This document shows, in pieces, positions 27,809 to 36,762 of a DNA stretch of 64,000 bases. Position numbers and translations under genes: made by a program. Location: NCBI GenBank assembly GCA_026417975.1, contig JAOACD010000016.1, forward strand, positions 186,001-250,000, in the 5' to 3' direction. The DNA comes from Melioribacter sp. (GTDB lineage Bacteria > Bacteroidota > Ignavibacteria > Ignavibacteriales > Melioribacteraceae). Within the stretch, counting starts at the first letter, position 1, and each line of letters begins with the position of its first letter. The notes beneath the pieces are model-generated. The model did no database searches. It was not told the origin of the DNA and was given only the letters and a program-made list of their open reading frames with translations.

Positions 27809-29030
27809 ATTTTATTGAGTCGATTATTATTGTTTTTACAGCTCTTTTTGCTGGATAAAGAGAAGCCAAAAACGTAAGTAACATAGACATAAGTCCTACA
27901 GCAATTATGTCACTCAATTGAATTTTAACTGGCATTGCATCTATAATATATTTTGTAGGATCTAACGGATAAAAATTATATTTAATTTGCAGGTAACAAA
28001 CTAGTAAACCAATTATAATGCCTATAACTGTACCTATTACTCCCACTAAAACCCCTTCGAATATAAAAATTTTTAAGATAGACTTTTTCCCAAGTCCTAA
28101 CGAACGAAGTATTCCAATATCTTTTTTCTTTTCAAGGACTGTCATTGTTAAAGATGCAAAAATATTAAATGTGGCAACAGCTATTATTAAGCTTAATAAA
28201 ATATAAGCAGACCATCTTTCGATTGTCATTACACTGTATAAGTCTTTATGAAGATCATACCATGTATTTATGGAAAATAATTCGCCAGATATTTTTTTTT
28301 GAAGTTCCTTTTTAATATTTACTGAATTTTCTATTTTGTTTAATCTTAACTCGTAACCTGTAAAGCTGTTTTTTAAACCAAATAATTTCTGAGCAGACTC
28401 CAATGAAATAAATCCATAGGAAATATCATAATCACGATTATTTGTTTCAAATAATCCTGATATTACAAATTTCTTTGTTGTCGGAAAAGATAAAGAGGTT
28501 ATTGTTTTTTCAATATTGTAAGCCGAGGTAACATATATTGTATCTCCAATGCGGGCAGAAAGTCTTAGAGCAAGAGGTAGACTTAAAATTATTTTTTCAG
28601 AATTTTTGTCTTTTCTGAGGTCAAATTTACCACTTATAATTTTTGTTGCTATTCCCCAATCCTCGTCTTTTAATGAAATTGGAATTCCTTTAATTGTTAT
28701 TATTTCATAGCTTCTTTTGTTTACTAAAATAGATTTCCCCTCTGCATAAGGATAAAAAGTTTTTAACTCAGGAATTTTTTTTAATAATGTTTCTAACTCG
28801 TTAATTTTTGAAAATCCTCTATCGTCAATAATAGAGATTCGAATGTGCGGGTCAAAGCTTATTAGTATAGATGTTACTAAGGAGCTAAAACCATTAAAAA
28901 CAGAAAGAACTATTATTAATGCAGCAACACCAATTGCAATACCAATAGTAGAAAGGAAAGAAATGATTGTAATTAAATTTAACTTATGTTTAGCTCTTAA
29001 ATATCTTTTTGCAATAAATAGCTCTATCAT
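27801..29030 (-). CDS. LolC/LolE-family ABC transporter permease
   Basis: 409 residues with the FtsX-like permease layout: one N-terminal transmembrane helix (ISFLSTIGIAIGVAALIIVL), a large periplasmic MacB/PCD-like domain (about 50-270), then three C-terminal helices (about 275-395) around TVLEKKKDIGILRSLGLGKKSI, the coupling helix conserved in LolC/E. Together with the next upstream permease and LolD it makes a LolCDE-like complex. Whether it is LolC or LolE cannot be settled from the sequence. It overlaps lolD by 8 bases and lies 2 bases after the other permease stop. Confidence 0.9.
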   Translation of the reverse strand: MIELFIAKRYLRAKHKLNLITIISFLSTIGIAIGVAALIIVLSVFNGFSSLVTSILISFDPHIRISIIDDRGFSKINELETLLKKIPELKTFYPYAEGKSILVNKRSYEIITIKGIPISLKDEDWGIATKIISGKFDLRKDKNSEKIILSLPLALRLSARIGDTIYVTSAYNIEKTITSLSFPTTKKFVISGLFETNNRDYDISYGFISLESAQKLFGLKNSFTGYELRLNKIENSVNIKKELQKKISGELFSINTWYDLHKDLYSVMTIERWSAYILLSLIIAVATFNIFASLTMTVLEKKKDIGILRSLGLGKKSILKIFIFEGVLVGVIGTVIGIIIGLLVCYLQIKYNFYPLDPTKYIIDAMPVKIQLSDIIAVGLMSMLLTFLASLYPAKRAVKTIIIDSIKYE

Positions 29031-29032
29031 GT

Positions 29033-30250
29033 TTAGTCAAATCTAATTGCTGTAACTGGTTGTAATTTTGAAGCTATGTAAGCGGGTATAAGTGATGCAA
29101 GTAAAGATATTAAAGCAGTGATAGCTGAGACTATCAAATAATTCTCAAATGAAACATAGAGAGGTACTTTAGTAACAAAATATATTTTTTCAGGTAAAGA
29201 GATAATATTGAATTTTTCCTGAATTATAGTTAGTAGATAAGCAAATATATTACCACAAATTAATCCCATTAAAGTCAGGTATATACCGTGTAATAAGAAA
29301 ATACTAAGAATTGACTTTCTGTTTGCTCCAAGTGCACGTAGTACACCAATATCTTCCGTTCTTTCAAGTATTATAATTAATAAGGTACCTATAATATTAA
29401 AAACAGCAACAAAAATAATTAGACCTAAAATAATTGGGATTGGCTCTTTTTGTAATTCGAGCCATGTAAAAATGTTTTGGTGAATATTAAAAACCGTTTG
29501 AACATAATAAGGGTAGCCAAGTAAATTCTGCAAATTATCTGCTACGGAATTTATACTTAAAATATTCTTAAGTTTAATGTTATATCCAGAGATTTCGTTT
29601 TCCATTCCAAAAAGATTTTGTGCAGTATTAAAATCAATATATGCAATCATGTCATCATAATCTGCCATGCCACTTTCAAATATTCCTTTTACAACGAATT
29701 GATCTATTGAAGGAGGATTTTCTGGGGATGGAATTTCATCGTGTTTTAATGAAAATATGGTAATTTTATCTCCACATTTTACAAACATTTTTTCAGCTAA
29801 TTTTTTCCCTAAAATAATTTCATTTGAGTTTTTATTGAGTTTAATATTTCCGCTGATAATATATTTTTTTAATGTTGTGTTTAAAGATTCCTGGTTTAGT
29901 CCATTTAGTGTTATTCCTTCGGTCAACTTTTTTGATTTAATTATAGCAAGTTTAGATATATAAGGTTCTATTTTTTGTATCTCAGGAAATTTTTGTTTTA
30001 TTAACTTATACGTTTCTGGGAGATCTGGTAGATTTCTTTTTCCAAAAGAAGAAACTTTTATATGGTAGTTTAGATTAATTATTTTTTCCGTTACAATTTT
30101 TTGGAAGCCATCAAGAACAGTTAATGCAATTATAACAACACATACACCAATAGCAATACCTAAAATCGTAATTAAAGAAATTGTTGAAATAAATTGTGAG
30201 TTCCTTTTTGATTTAATGTATCTTTTAGAAAGGAATATGGCTATTGACAT
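29033..30250 (-). CDS. LolC/LolE-family ABC transporter permease
   Basis: 405 residues, first gene of the three-gene minus-strand Lol operon. Same architecture as its neighbour: N-terminal helix (ISLITILGIAIGVCVVIIALTV), periplasmic domain, and three C-terminal helices with the coupling segment ERTEDIGVLRALGANRKSI. The two permeases are paralogous but clearly diverged, as expected for a LolC/LolE heterodimer rather than a single LolF. The shared N-terminal basic motif KRYIKSK/KRYLRAK supports the pairing. No promoter could be identified in the AT-rich stretch upstream (30251-30428). Confidence 0.9.
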   Translation of the reverse strand: MSIAIFLSKRYIKSKRNSQFISTISLITILGIAIGVCVVIIALTVLDGFQKIVTEKIINLNYHIKVSSFGKRNLPDLPETYKLIKQKFPEIQKIEPYISKLAIIKSKKLTEGITLNGLNQESLNTTLKKYIISGNIKLNKNSNEIILGKKLAEKMFVKCGDKITIFSLKHDEIPSPENPPSIDQFVVKGIFESGMADYDDMIAYIDFNTAQNLFGMENEISGYNIKLKNILSINSVADNLQNLLGYPYYVQTVFNIHQNIFTWLELQKEPIPIILGLIIFVAVFNIIGTLLIIILERTEDIGVLRALGANRKSILSIFLLHGIYLTLMGLICGNIFAYLLTIIQEKFNIISLPEKIYFVTKVPLYVSFENYLIVSAITALISLLASLIPAYIASKLQPVTAIRFD

Positions 30251-30428
30251 ATTAATAAATAATTTTTATACCAAAAATAGAGATATTTACTAATATAATC
30301 TTGCCAGTTTACTTAAATAGTTAGAAATTTGTATTAAGTTTTATTTTACTTTTAACTAAAATTGACATTTCCTTTATAAAGCTATATTTTTGAAAGCCAA
30401 ATTGTAAGATTCTTTGAATTAATGAAAG

Positions 30429-30503
30429 CGGGGAGTAGCTCAGCCCGGCTAGAGCGCTTGGTTTGGGACCAAGAAGTCGCAGGTTCGAATCCTGTCTCCC
30501 CGA
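30429..30503 (+). tRNA. tRNA-Pro (TGG)
   Basis: Acceptor CGGGGAG pairs with CTCCCCG; anticodon stem CTTGG/CCAAG encloses loop TTTGGGA, anticodon TGG; T arm GCAGG-TTCGAAT-CCTGT. CCA is not encoded. First of four tRNA genes on the plus strand. Confidence 0.96.
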
Positions 30504-30563
30504 CAAACTTAGTTCTTTGGATATTGGTAAGCTGGGTGCTCATAGCATCAATAATTTAAAAAT

Positions 30564-30637
<74 letters not shown>

Positions 30638-30677
30638 CAAATTAGCGTTCAGATAAAAAGTTTGTGAATCTTTAAAC

Positions 30678-30752
30678 GGTGAGCATAGCTCAGTTGGTTA
30701 GAGCATCTGGTTGTGGCCCAGAAGGTCATGGGTTCAAGTCCCATTGCTCACC
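30678..30752 (+). tRNA. tRNA-His (GTG)
   Basis: Acceptor GTGAGCA pairs with TGCTCAC; anticodon stem TCTGG/CCAGA with loop TTGTGGC, anticodon GTG. The extra G at position -1 (30678) opposite C73 (30752), the histidyl identity element, is encoded. The following bases read CCA, so the 3' end may be genome-encoded, by chance or not, unlike the other tRNAs here. Confidence 0.96.
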
Positions 30753-30763
30753 CCAAAAATTTT

Positions 30764-30835
30764 GGCCCCATCGTCTAACGGTTAGGACATCACTCTTTCA
30801 AGGTGAAAATACGGGTTCGATTCCCGTTGGGGTCA
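30764..30835 (+). tRNA. tRNA-Glu (TTC)
   Basis: Acceptor GGCCCCA pairs with TGGGGTC; anticodon stem TCACT/GGTGA with loop CTTTCAA, anticodon TTC; T arm ACGGG-TTCGATT-CCCGT. Last of the four-tRNA cluster, 11 bases after tRNA-His. Confidence 0.96.
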
Positions 30836-31176
30836 CAAATTTTTCATTATTAATTTAAATTTTTTATTTCTTTTCTATTGTTATGCGCTTTTAAACCCAT
30901 TCAAATCCTTCCTTTACGAATTCAATTTATAATTTTGATTTTAAACAATTAATAAAACCTTAGACTTTTTTTGTTCAAAATCATTCTTCGTTCTAAGTTC
31001 TAATAGAAATTGGTAAAAAATGGCTCTTTAACCAAATTATAAACAAAAAGGTAATTAAAAGTTTAACCTATAATTCTCTCGAAAATGGATTTTATATTTT
31101 ACTAATCATTTGATACCAGTGTGTTTGAATAGATTATTCCGTTAGCTAATTTTGTTGTAAATAATTTACAATATTT
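30836..31176. other. Intergenic region, no gene seen
   Basis: About 340 bases of very AT-rich DNA between tRNA-Glu and the acyltransferase gene. I see no protein-like reading frame, no hairpin plus T-run after the tRNAs and no recognisable regulatory repeat. It presumably holds the tRNA 3' processing region and the acyltransferase promoter. Confidence 0.5.
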
Positions 31177-31968
31177 ATGCAAGAAATAATTGCTAGCAAA
31201 AATGAATATTTCACTTCGAATAATTCTGCCAAAAGAATTTTCCCATCACTTTATTTTTATTTTAGATGTATGATTCCTATTGTTTATAAATGTAACCGGC
31301 TTGCAGTTAAAGGACTTTATGATGATGAAAAGTGGATATCAACTTCTCTTGAAATGCTAAGATGCTTAGAAAATGTTGGAATAAAATTTCATATAACAGG
31401 ACTAAACAATTTGAGTAAGGTTGATGGTCCTGTAGTATTTGTTTCAAATCATATGAGTGTTTTAGAAACTTTTATATTTCCGTGTATTATTCACCCGGTA
31501 AAAAAAATTGTTTTTGTTATGAAAGAAGAATTAGTAAGAGTTCCTTTTTTTGGACCAATTTCTGCGACAAGAGATCCCATATTAGTTTCAAGAAAAAATC
31601 CCCGCGAAGATTTAATGAAAGTGATGATACAAGGAAGCGAAAGATTATCTAGGAATAAATCAGTGGTTATTTTCCCTCAAAGGACAAGAACATTATTTCT
31701 AAATCCTTCTTCCTTTAATACTTTAGGAATAAAATTAGCCAAGAGGAATAAAGTTCCAGTAATTCCTATTGCTATTTTAACAGATGCTTGGGGTAACGGT
31801 AGGTACATTAAAGATTTTGGGAAAATTGATCCAACTAAAGAAGTAAAAATTTGCTTTGGCGAGCCAGTAGAAATTTTAGGAAGTGGTAATGAGGAACATC
31901 AAAAAGTAATTGAATTTATAAAAAATAAGTTTATCGAATGGAATAAGGGCTATTTAATTAGAGAATAA
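31177..31968 (+). CDS. PlsC-like 1-acylglycerol-3-phosphate acyltransferase with HX4E motif
   Basis: 263 residues. The lysophosphatidate acyltransferase fold is indicated by block I SNHMSVLETF (His92) and block III FPQRTRT, followed by PVIPIAILTDAWG. The enzyme would add an acyl chain to lysophosphatidic acid or a related lysophospholipid at the inner membrane. Block I is HX4E instead of the usual HX4D, and block III has QR in place of EG in FPEGTR. Both changes keep the overall chemistry possible and seem to mark a subfamily rather than decay, since the rest is intact. Substrate unknown. Stands alone between the tRNA cluster and the phosphate island. Confidence 0.82.
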   Translation: MQEIIASKNEYFTSNNSAKRIFPSLYFYFRCMIPIVYKCNRLAVKGLYDDEKWISTSLEMLRCLENVGIKFHITGLNNLSKVDGPVVFVSNHMSVLETFIFPCIIHPVKKIVFVMKEELVRVPFFGPISATRDPILVSRKNPREDLMKVMIQGSERLSRNKSVVIFPQRTRTLFLNPSSFNTLGIKLAKRNKVPVIPIAILTDAWGNGRYIKDFGKIDPTKEVKICFGEPVEILGSGNEEHQKVIEFIKNKFIEWNKGYLIRE

Positions 31969-32054
31969 TTATTTTATTAATAAACAAAAACAATATACCT
32001 ACCTAAAATTGTATCTATATAAAATTTAATACTCCTTAGTAGAATCCCACAAAC

Positions 32055-32110
32055 TTAACATTTACTTAACATTCACTTAACCGTTAGTTAACATTAAAAA
32101 TCTATGTTTG
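32055..32110 (+). promoter_or_regulatory. Pho-box-like repeat array and promoter of the TonB receptor gene
   Basis: Four direct repeats TTAACA/TTAACA/TTAACC/TTAACA begin at 32055, 32066, 32077 and 32088, so the period is exactly 11 bp (6-base unit plus 5-base spacer), one helical turn. This is the layout of PhoP/PhoB-type Pho boxes (TTNACA repeats). Ten bases on, TATGTTTG (32103-32110) matches the Bacteroidota -7 element TAnnTTTG. Together they predict a phosphate-starvation-activated promoter about 35 bases before the start codon at 32145. Confidence 0.75.
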
Positions 32111-32144
32111 GGTAACAAATTTGAAAAAGAAAGGAGAGGAGATA

Positions 32145-34940
32145 ATGCTTTACCCAAACAACTTAAAAATAGTAATGAAGTTATTTAAGAGCATCATACT
32201 TTTACTTTTACTTTTTAATATTAATGTTTATTCACAAAGTAAAAGTAACAAAGGTTCAATAGGTGGAAAAGTTATTGATGAAACAACAGGTGAACCTATA
32301 ATTGGAGCAAATATAATACTACTTAATACAAATTATGGGGCAGCAAGTGATATAGATGGAAATTATTTAATTACAAATTTAGAACCTGGAGAATATGAAT
32401 TGCTTATTAGTTATATCTCTTACGCTAAGACTAGAATTACTAATGTGAAAGTAGTAGCAGGTCAAAAGACTATAATAAATGTTGCACTTAAGCCAGAGGC
32501 AATTAAAGTTGATGAGATTACAATAACAGGTAAATTAGAATTGTCATATGAAGCAGCATTGCTAAATAAGCAAAAAAATTCAATATCAATTAGTGATGGT
32601 ATTAGCGCTGAACAAATTAAAAAATCTCCAGATGCAACTTCTAGTGATGCATTAAGAAGGATTACAGGTGTTTCTATTGTAGATAACAAATTCGTGTTTG
32701 TTAGAGGGACAAGTGAAAGATATAGTAATGCTATGTTAAATAGTGCTTCACTTTCTAGTACAGAACCTGATAAAAAATCATTTGCTTTTGATATCATTCC
32801 TGCAAACCTCCTTGACAATACAATAATAGAAAAAACTTATACTCCTGACAAACCCGGTAATTTTGCAGGAGGATTAGTAAACTTAAATACAATTGATTTT
32901 CCTGATAATTTGAAGTTCAATGTTTCACTTACTGGTTCTTATAATAATGTTACATTTTCTGACTTCAAAACTTATAAAGGGGGCAAACTTGATTTCTTAG
33001 GTATTGATGATGGTACTAGAGCTCTTCCATCAGTTATTCCATCGGACTTAAGTAAGGGAAATTATTCTCAAAGTCAAATACTTGAATTTGCTAAATCTTT
33101 GCCAAATAATTGGGCAATTAAAGAAAGTAAAGCACCTTTAAACGGTGGCTTTATGGTTTCACTTGGTGATGGAATAAGTGTTTTCGGCCCGCGCTTTGGT
33201 TTCATTACTGCTTTAACGTATCGAAATAGTTTTAATAAAACATTTTTAGAAAGAAATGAATATGAATTTAGTGGTGAACCAAGATTTAGTTACACTGGCG
33301 ATCAATTTACTTATACTACTTTGTGGGGAGGTTTATTAAATCTTAGTTATAAAATTTCGGACTATCATAAATTCAGTTTAAAAAATACATATAGCCATTC
33401 TTCTGATGATGAAGTTTCACAGCTAAGAGGTGCACAATATTCAGATGCTGGTAACGAGCAAATACTTACATCTTTTAGATTTACATCTCGCCAAGTTTAC
33501 ATGGGACAACTTACAGGCGAGCATTTCTTTTCTTCGCTAAATAATTTGCAAATAGGATGGAAAGCTTTTAATTCAATTTCAAAAAGAAATGAACCAGACT
33601 ATAGAAGAGTTATTTATTTCCGCGAATTAGGTAGTACTAATCAATTTACAGCTTTGCTTGGACCGCAGGTAAATCTTAAAAATGGAGGAAGATTTTATTC
33701 CAATCTAGACGAAGTTACAAGAGGTTTTAATATTGATTTTTCTTTGCCAATAGTATCTGCTAAATTAAAATTTGGAACAAGTTTAGAACATAAAAATAGA
33801 GATTTTAACTCACGACTAATTGGTACAATAATAAATGCTCCTGGAAATGGTTTTACAGATTTTAATTTGTTGTACCTTCCTATTGATAAAATCTTTTCAC
33901 CAGAAAATTTTAGAAAAAATGGTTTTTCGATTCAAGAGTACTTAAATGGAACAAATAATTACAAGGCAGAGCAAGATTATCTTGCTTCTTATTTAATGAT
34001 TGAAGAAAGTTTATCTCTACTTAATAAAGAGTTGAAAATAATTTTAGGAGCAAGAATTGAAAACTCTTCTCAAAGAATTAAATCGAGGGATATTTCTGAT
34101 CAGCAGGATTTATTTATTGAACTTAAGAAAACTGATTTGCTACCATCAATTAATCTAATCTATAAAGTTTCAGAAGCAACTAATATTCGATTATCTGCTA
34201 ACCAAACTGTAAATAGACCTGAACTACGTGAATTGGCTCCTTTTGCATATTATGATTTTTACACTCAAACATCTCTAAGAGGGAATCCTGATTTAAGAAG
34301 AGCATTGATAAGAAATTATGATTTAAGATTTGAAAGTTACCCAGGTGTTGGTGAATTATTTTCTTTAGGATTCTTTTACAAAGATATAAAAGATGCAATT
34401 GAACAAGTAGTAGTTACAGGAAGCGCATTAGGTTCTGAAAGGACTTTTATGAATGCAGATATTGCAAAGGTTTATGGAATCGAATTTGAAAATAGAGTTA
34501 ATCTATCAAGATTAAGTAATCTTTTATCTAACTTTTCTATCAATTCTAATTTAACATTAATTAAGTCTTCTGTAACTGTAAAAGGTACTGAATCGACTAT
34601 TGCAAGAGAAGGAAGACCACTTCAGGGGCAATCTCCATATGTAATAAATGTTGGTATAACATATAATGCACAAAATACTGGAACGACATTTAGCATCCTC
34701 TATAACCGAATAGGAGAAAGGATTGTTGAAGTAGCAACAACCTATGAAGATGATATTGTAGAAAAACCTCGCGATGTAATTGATATAGTAATAAATCATC
34801 AATTAACAAAAAATATAGAACTCAAATTAACTGCAAAAGACATTCTGGGTCAAGATAAAGTTTTTATGCAGGGTAATAAAAGAGCAAGATTAGATAGCAC
34901 TAATTCATCAGTTTCATTAAACATATCATATAAATTATAA
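32145..34940 (+). CDS. TonB-dependent outer-membrane receptor, predicted Pho regulon
   Basis: 931 residues from ATG 32145, chosen because AGGAGAGGAG ends 3 bases before it; an upstream TTG at 32121 would include the ribosome site. Order: signal peptide (to about 30, NVYSQ), a carboxypeptidase-regulatory-like beta-sandwich (about 38-125; GGKVIDETTGEPIIGANI), a plug domain (about 150-265; SDALRRITGVSIVDNKFVFVRG) and a large beta-barrel ending in a C-terminal aromatic-rich strand (SLNISYKL). It imports a ligand across the outer membrane using TonB energy. No SusD-like partner is present; the next gene encodes a T9SS-sorted beta-helix protein. The Pho boxes upstream suggest phosphate or a phosphorylated compound. 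Confidence 0.9.
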   Translation: MLYPNNLKIVMKLFKSIILLLLLFNINVYSQSKSNKGSIGGKVIDETTGEPIIGANIILLNTNYGAASDIDGNYLITNLEPGEYELLISYISYAKTRITNVKVVAGQKTIINVALKPEAIKVDEITITGKLELSYEAALLNKQKNSISISDGISAEQIKKSPDATSSDALRRITGVSIVDNKFVFVRGTSERYSNAMLNSASLSSTEPDKKSFAFDIIPANLLDNTIIEKTYTPDKPGNFAGGLVNLNTIDFPDNLKFNVSLTGSYNNVTFSDFKTYKGGKLDFLGIDDGTRALPSVIPSDLSKGNYSQSQILEFAKSLPNNWAIKESKAPLNGGFMVSLGDGISVFGPRFGFITALTYRNSFNKTFLERNEYEFSGEPRFSYTGDQFTYTTLWGGLLNLSYKISDYHKFSLKNTYSHSSDDEVSQLRGAQYSDAGNEQILTSFRFTSRQVYMGQLTGEHFFSSLNNLQIGWKAFNSISKRNEPDYRRVIYFRELGSTNQFTALLGPQVNLKNGGRFYSNLDEVTRGFNIDFSLPIVSAKLKFGTSLEHKNRDFNSRLIGTIINAPGNGFTDFNLLYLPIDKIFSPENFRKNGFSIQEYLNGTNNYKAEQDYLASYLMIEESLSLLNKELKIILGARIENSSQRIKSRDISDQQDLFIELKKTDLLPSINLIYKVSEATNIRLSANQTVNRPELRELAPFAYYDFYTQTSLRGNPDLRRALIRNYDLRFESYPGVGELFSLGFFYKDIKDAIEQVVVTGSALGSERTFMNADIAKVYGIEFENRVNLSRLSNLLSNFSINSNLTLIKSSVTVKGTESTIAREGRPLQGQSPYVINVGITYNAQNTGTTFSILYNRIGERIVEVATTYEDDIVEKPRDVIDIVINHQLTKNIELKLTAKDILGQDKVFMQGNKRARLDSTNSSVSLNISYKL

Positions 34941-34951
34941 AGGAGGTAAAA

Positions 34952-36595
34952 ATGTCTAAACATTTAAAATTGCTTTTACCATTGTTATTGACAATAGTCG
35001 TAAACACAGTTTTTGCACAGCTTGCACCTTATGATGAAGTATTAGAAGGAAATATTAATTCAAATAAAGTTTTGAGTGCAAATAAAAGATATTTACTAAG
35101 AGGTTTTGTGAATGTAAATGAACCCGCTACCCTTACAATACCACCAGGGACAATCATTTACGGAGAAAAGTCTTCTAAAGGTACTCTTATAATAAATCGA
35201 GGCGCAAAAATAATTGCAAATGGAACAAAAGAGAAACCTATTATTTTTACAAGTCAACAACCAGTAGGACAACGAGCAGCAGGTGATTGGGGAGGAATTA
35301 TAATTGCCGGCAGAGCTAGAATCAATGTACCAGGAGGTACTGCAGTAATTGAAGGTGGAACAGGTACAGTTTATGGAGGTGGGGATAATCCAAATGATGA
35401 CGATAGTAGTGGTGTATTAAGATATGTCAGAATCGAATTCCCTGGAATAGCTTATTTACCAGATAATGAAATTAATGGATTGACATTAGCAGGAGTTGGT
35501 AGGAAAACAGTTATAGAATATGTTCAGGTAAGTTACAGCGGAGATGATTCTTTTGAATGGTTTGGAGGAACAGTTAATGCAAAATATTTAGTTGCATATA
35601 AAGGTATTGATGATGATTTTGATACAGATTTTGGTTACAGAGGCAAATGTCAGTTTTTGTTTGGGTTTAGAGACCCTAATATTGCAGATATAAGTGGTAG
35701 CAATGGATTTGAATCAGATAATGATGGAACTGGTACTCTTAATGAACCAAGAACCCAACCAATTTATTCAAATGTTACTTTAATTGGACCACTACCTACT
35801 CCAGATTTTACACAGTTTAATGCAAACTTTAGACGTGGAGCTCATTTAAGAAGGTCTACACTCACATCAATTTATAATTCAATAATAATGGGTTACCCTG
35901 TCGGCTTGTTGATTGATGGACAAAATACTGTAGATGCTGCAGTTGCAGGCAACTTACAGATAAGAAATACAATAGTAGCTGGTTCACAAACAGGTAAAAA
36001 TATAACCAGCAATATTCAAGCTTTTGATGTAGCAACTTGGTTCAATACTCAGACCTTTAGTAATAAGGTCTATGACAATTCTACACAAGTAGGTTTGGTA
36101 GATCCTTTTAATCTGAGCAAACCAAATCCAGTACCAACTTCAAATTCTGTCGCAGTTAACGCTGCAAGTTTTCAAAATGAGAGATTGCAAGACAAATTTT
36201 TCACAAGAGTTTCATATATAGGAGCCTTCGATCCTAATGGACCAAGATGGGATGAGGGCTGGACTAATTATGATCCTCAAAACACAAATTATAATGTGAC
36301 AAGTGATCTGAAAGAAAATACAGTTGTGCCTGTAGACTTTGTTTTATATCAGAACTATCCAAATCCATTTAATCCATCTACTACAATATCATTTACAATA
36401 AACAAACCTGCTTATGTAAAACTTTCTGTTTATAATTCACTTGGTCAAGAAGTTGATAACTTAGTAAATGAATATAAAACACAAGGTACTTATAATATTA
36501 CTTGGCAACCAAAAGATTTAACTTCAGGAATTTATTATTATACATTATATACAGAAGGCAAAGCAATTTCTAAAAAGATGATGCTCTTAAAATAA
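34952..36595 (+). CDS. Secreted beta-helix-like protein with T9SS sorting domain, predicted Pho regulon
   Basis: 547 residues with a signal peptide (to about 22, VFAQ). The body (about 25-440) has turns rich in Gly/Asn/Asp and short beta-strands (TLTIPPGTIIYG, GDWGGIIIAG, FEWFGGTVNAKYLV), which suggests a right-handed parallel beta-helix. The C-terminus (about 460-547) is a type A T9SS sorting domain with QNYPNPFNPSTTI and SGIYYYTL. No catalytic motif is recognised. It begins 11 bases after the TonB receptor with AAAGGAGG, so they are one operon; it could capture a phosphorylated ligand at the surface in the way SusD does for SusC. The terminator at 36621 follows. Confidence 0.85.
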   Translation: MSKHLKLLLPLLLTIVVNTVFAQLAPYDEVLEGNINSNKVLSANKRYLLRGFVNVNEPATLTIPPGTIIYGEKSSKGTLIINRGAKIIANGTKEKPIIFTSQQPVGQRAAGDWGGIIIAGRARINVPGGTAVIEGGTGTVYGGGDNPNDDDSSGVLRYVRIEFPGIAYLPDNEINGLTLAGVGRKTVIEYVQVSYSGDDSFEWFGGTVNAKYLVAYKGIDDDFDTDFGYRGKCQFLFGFRDPNIADISGSNGFESDNDGTGTLNEPRTQPIYSNVTLIGPLPTPDFTQFNANFRRGAHLRRSTLTSIYNSIIMGYPVGLLIDGQNTVDAAVAGNLQIRNTIVAGSQTGKNITSNIQAFDVATWFNTQTFSNKVYDNSTQVGLVDPFNLSKPNPVPTSNSVAVNAASFQNERLQDKFFTRVSYIGAFDPNGPRWDEGWTNYDPQNTNYNVTSDLKENTVVPVDFVLYQNYPNPFNPSTTISFTINKPAYVKLSVYNSLGQEVDNLVNEYKTQGTYNITWQPKDLTSGIYYYTLYTEGKAISKKMMLLK

Positions 36596-36620
36596 CTCTC
36601 TCTCCTCTCTCTTTCCTCTG

Positions 36621-36652
36621 GCACCCTGCCTAACCCAGCAGGGTGCTTTTTT
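36621..36652 (+). terminator. Rho-independent terminator after the beta-helix gene
   Basis: GCACCCTGC (36621-36629) pairs perfectly with GCAGGGTGC (36638-36646) across an 8-base loop, followed by six T. It separates the TonB/beta-helix operon from the porin-pst operon, which has its own Pho-box-like repeats 13 bases on. Confidence 0.95.
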
Positions 36653-36664
36653 ATGCTGTAAGAT

Positions 36665-36697
36665 TTAACATTTTCTTAACACAAAAATTCTTAAAAT
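36665..36697 (+). promoter_or_regulatory. Pho-box-like repeats before the porin-pst operon
   Basis: TTAACA at 36665-36670 and again at 36676-36681, spaced by the same 11 bp as upstream of the TonB receptor gene. A third, irregular TTAAAA lies at 36691 and TAAAAT (36692-36697) could be a -10. Only two perfect units are present, so the site would be weaker than the first array. Confidence 0.6.
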
Positions 36698-36762
36698 AAA
36701 ATCAATTTTTGTTTATTATTGCGTATTCTTAATATTACTTTAAAGAGGAGAGAGAGAACTAA

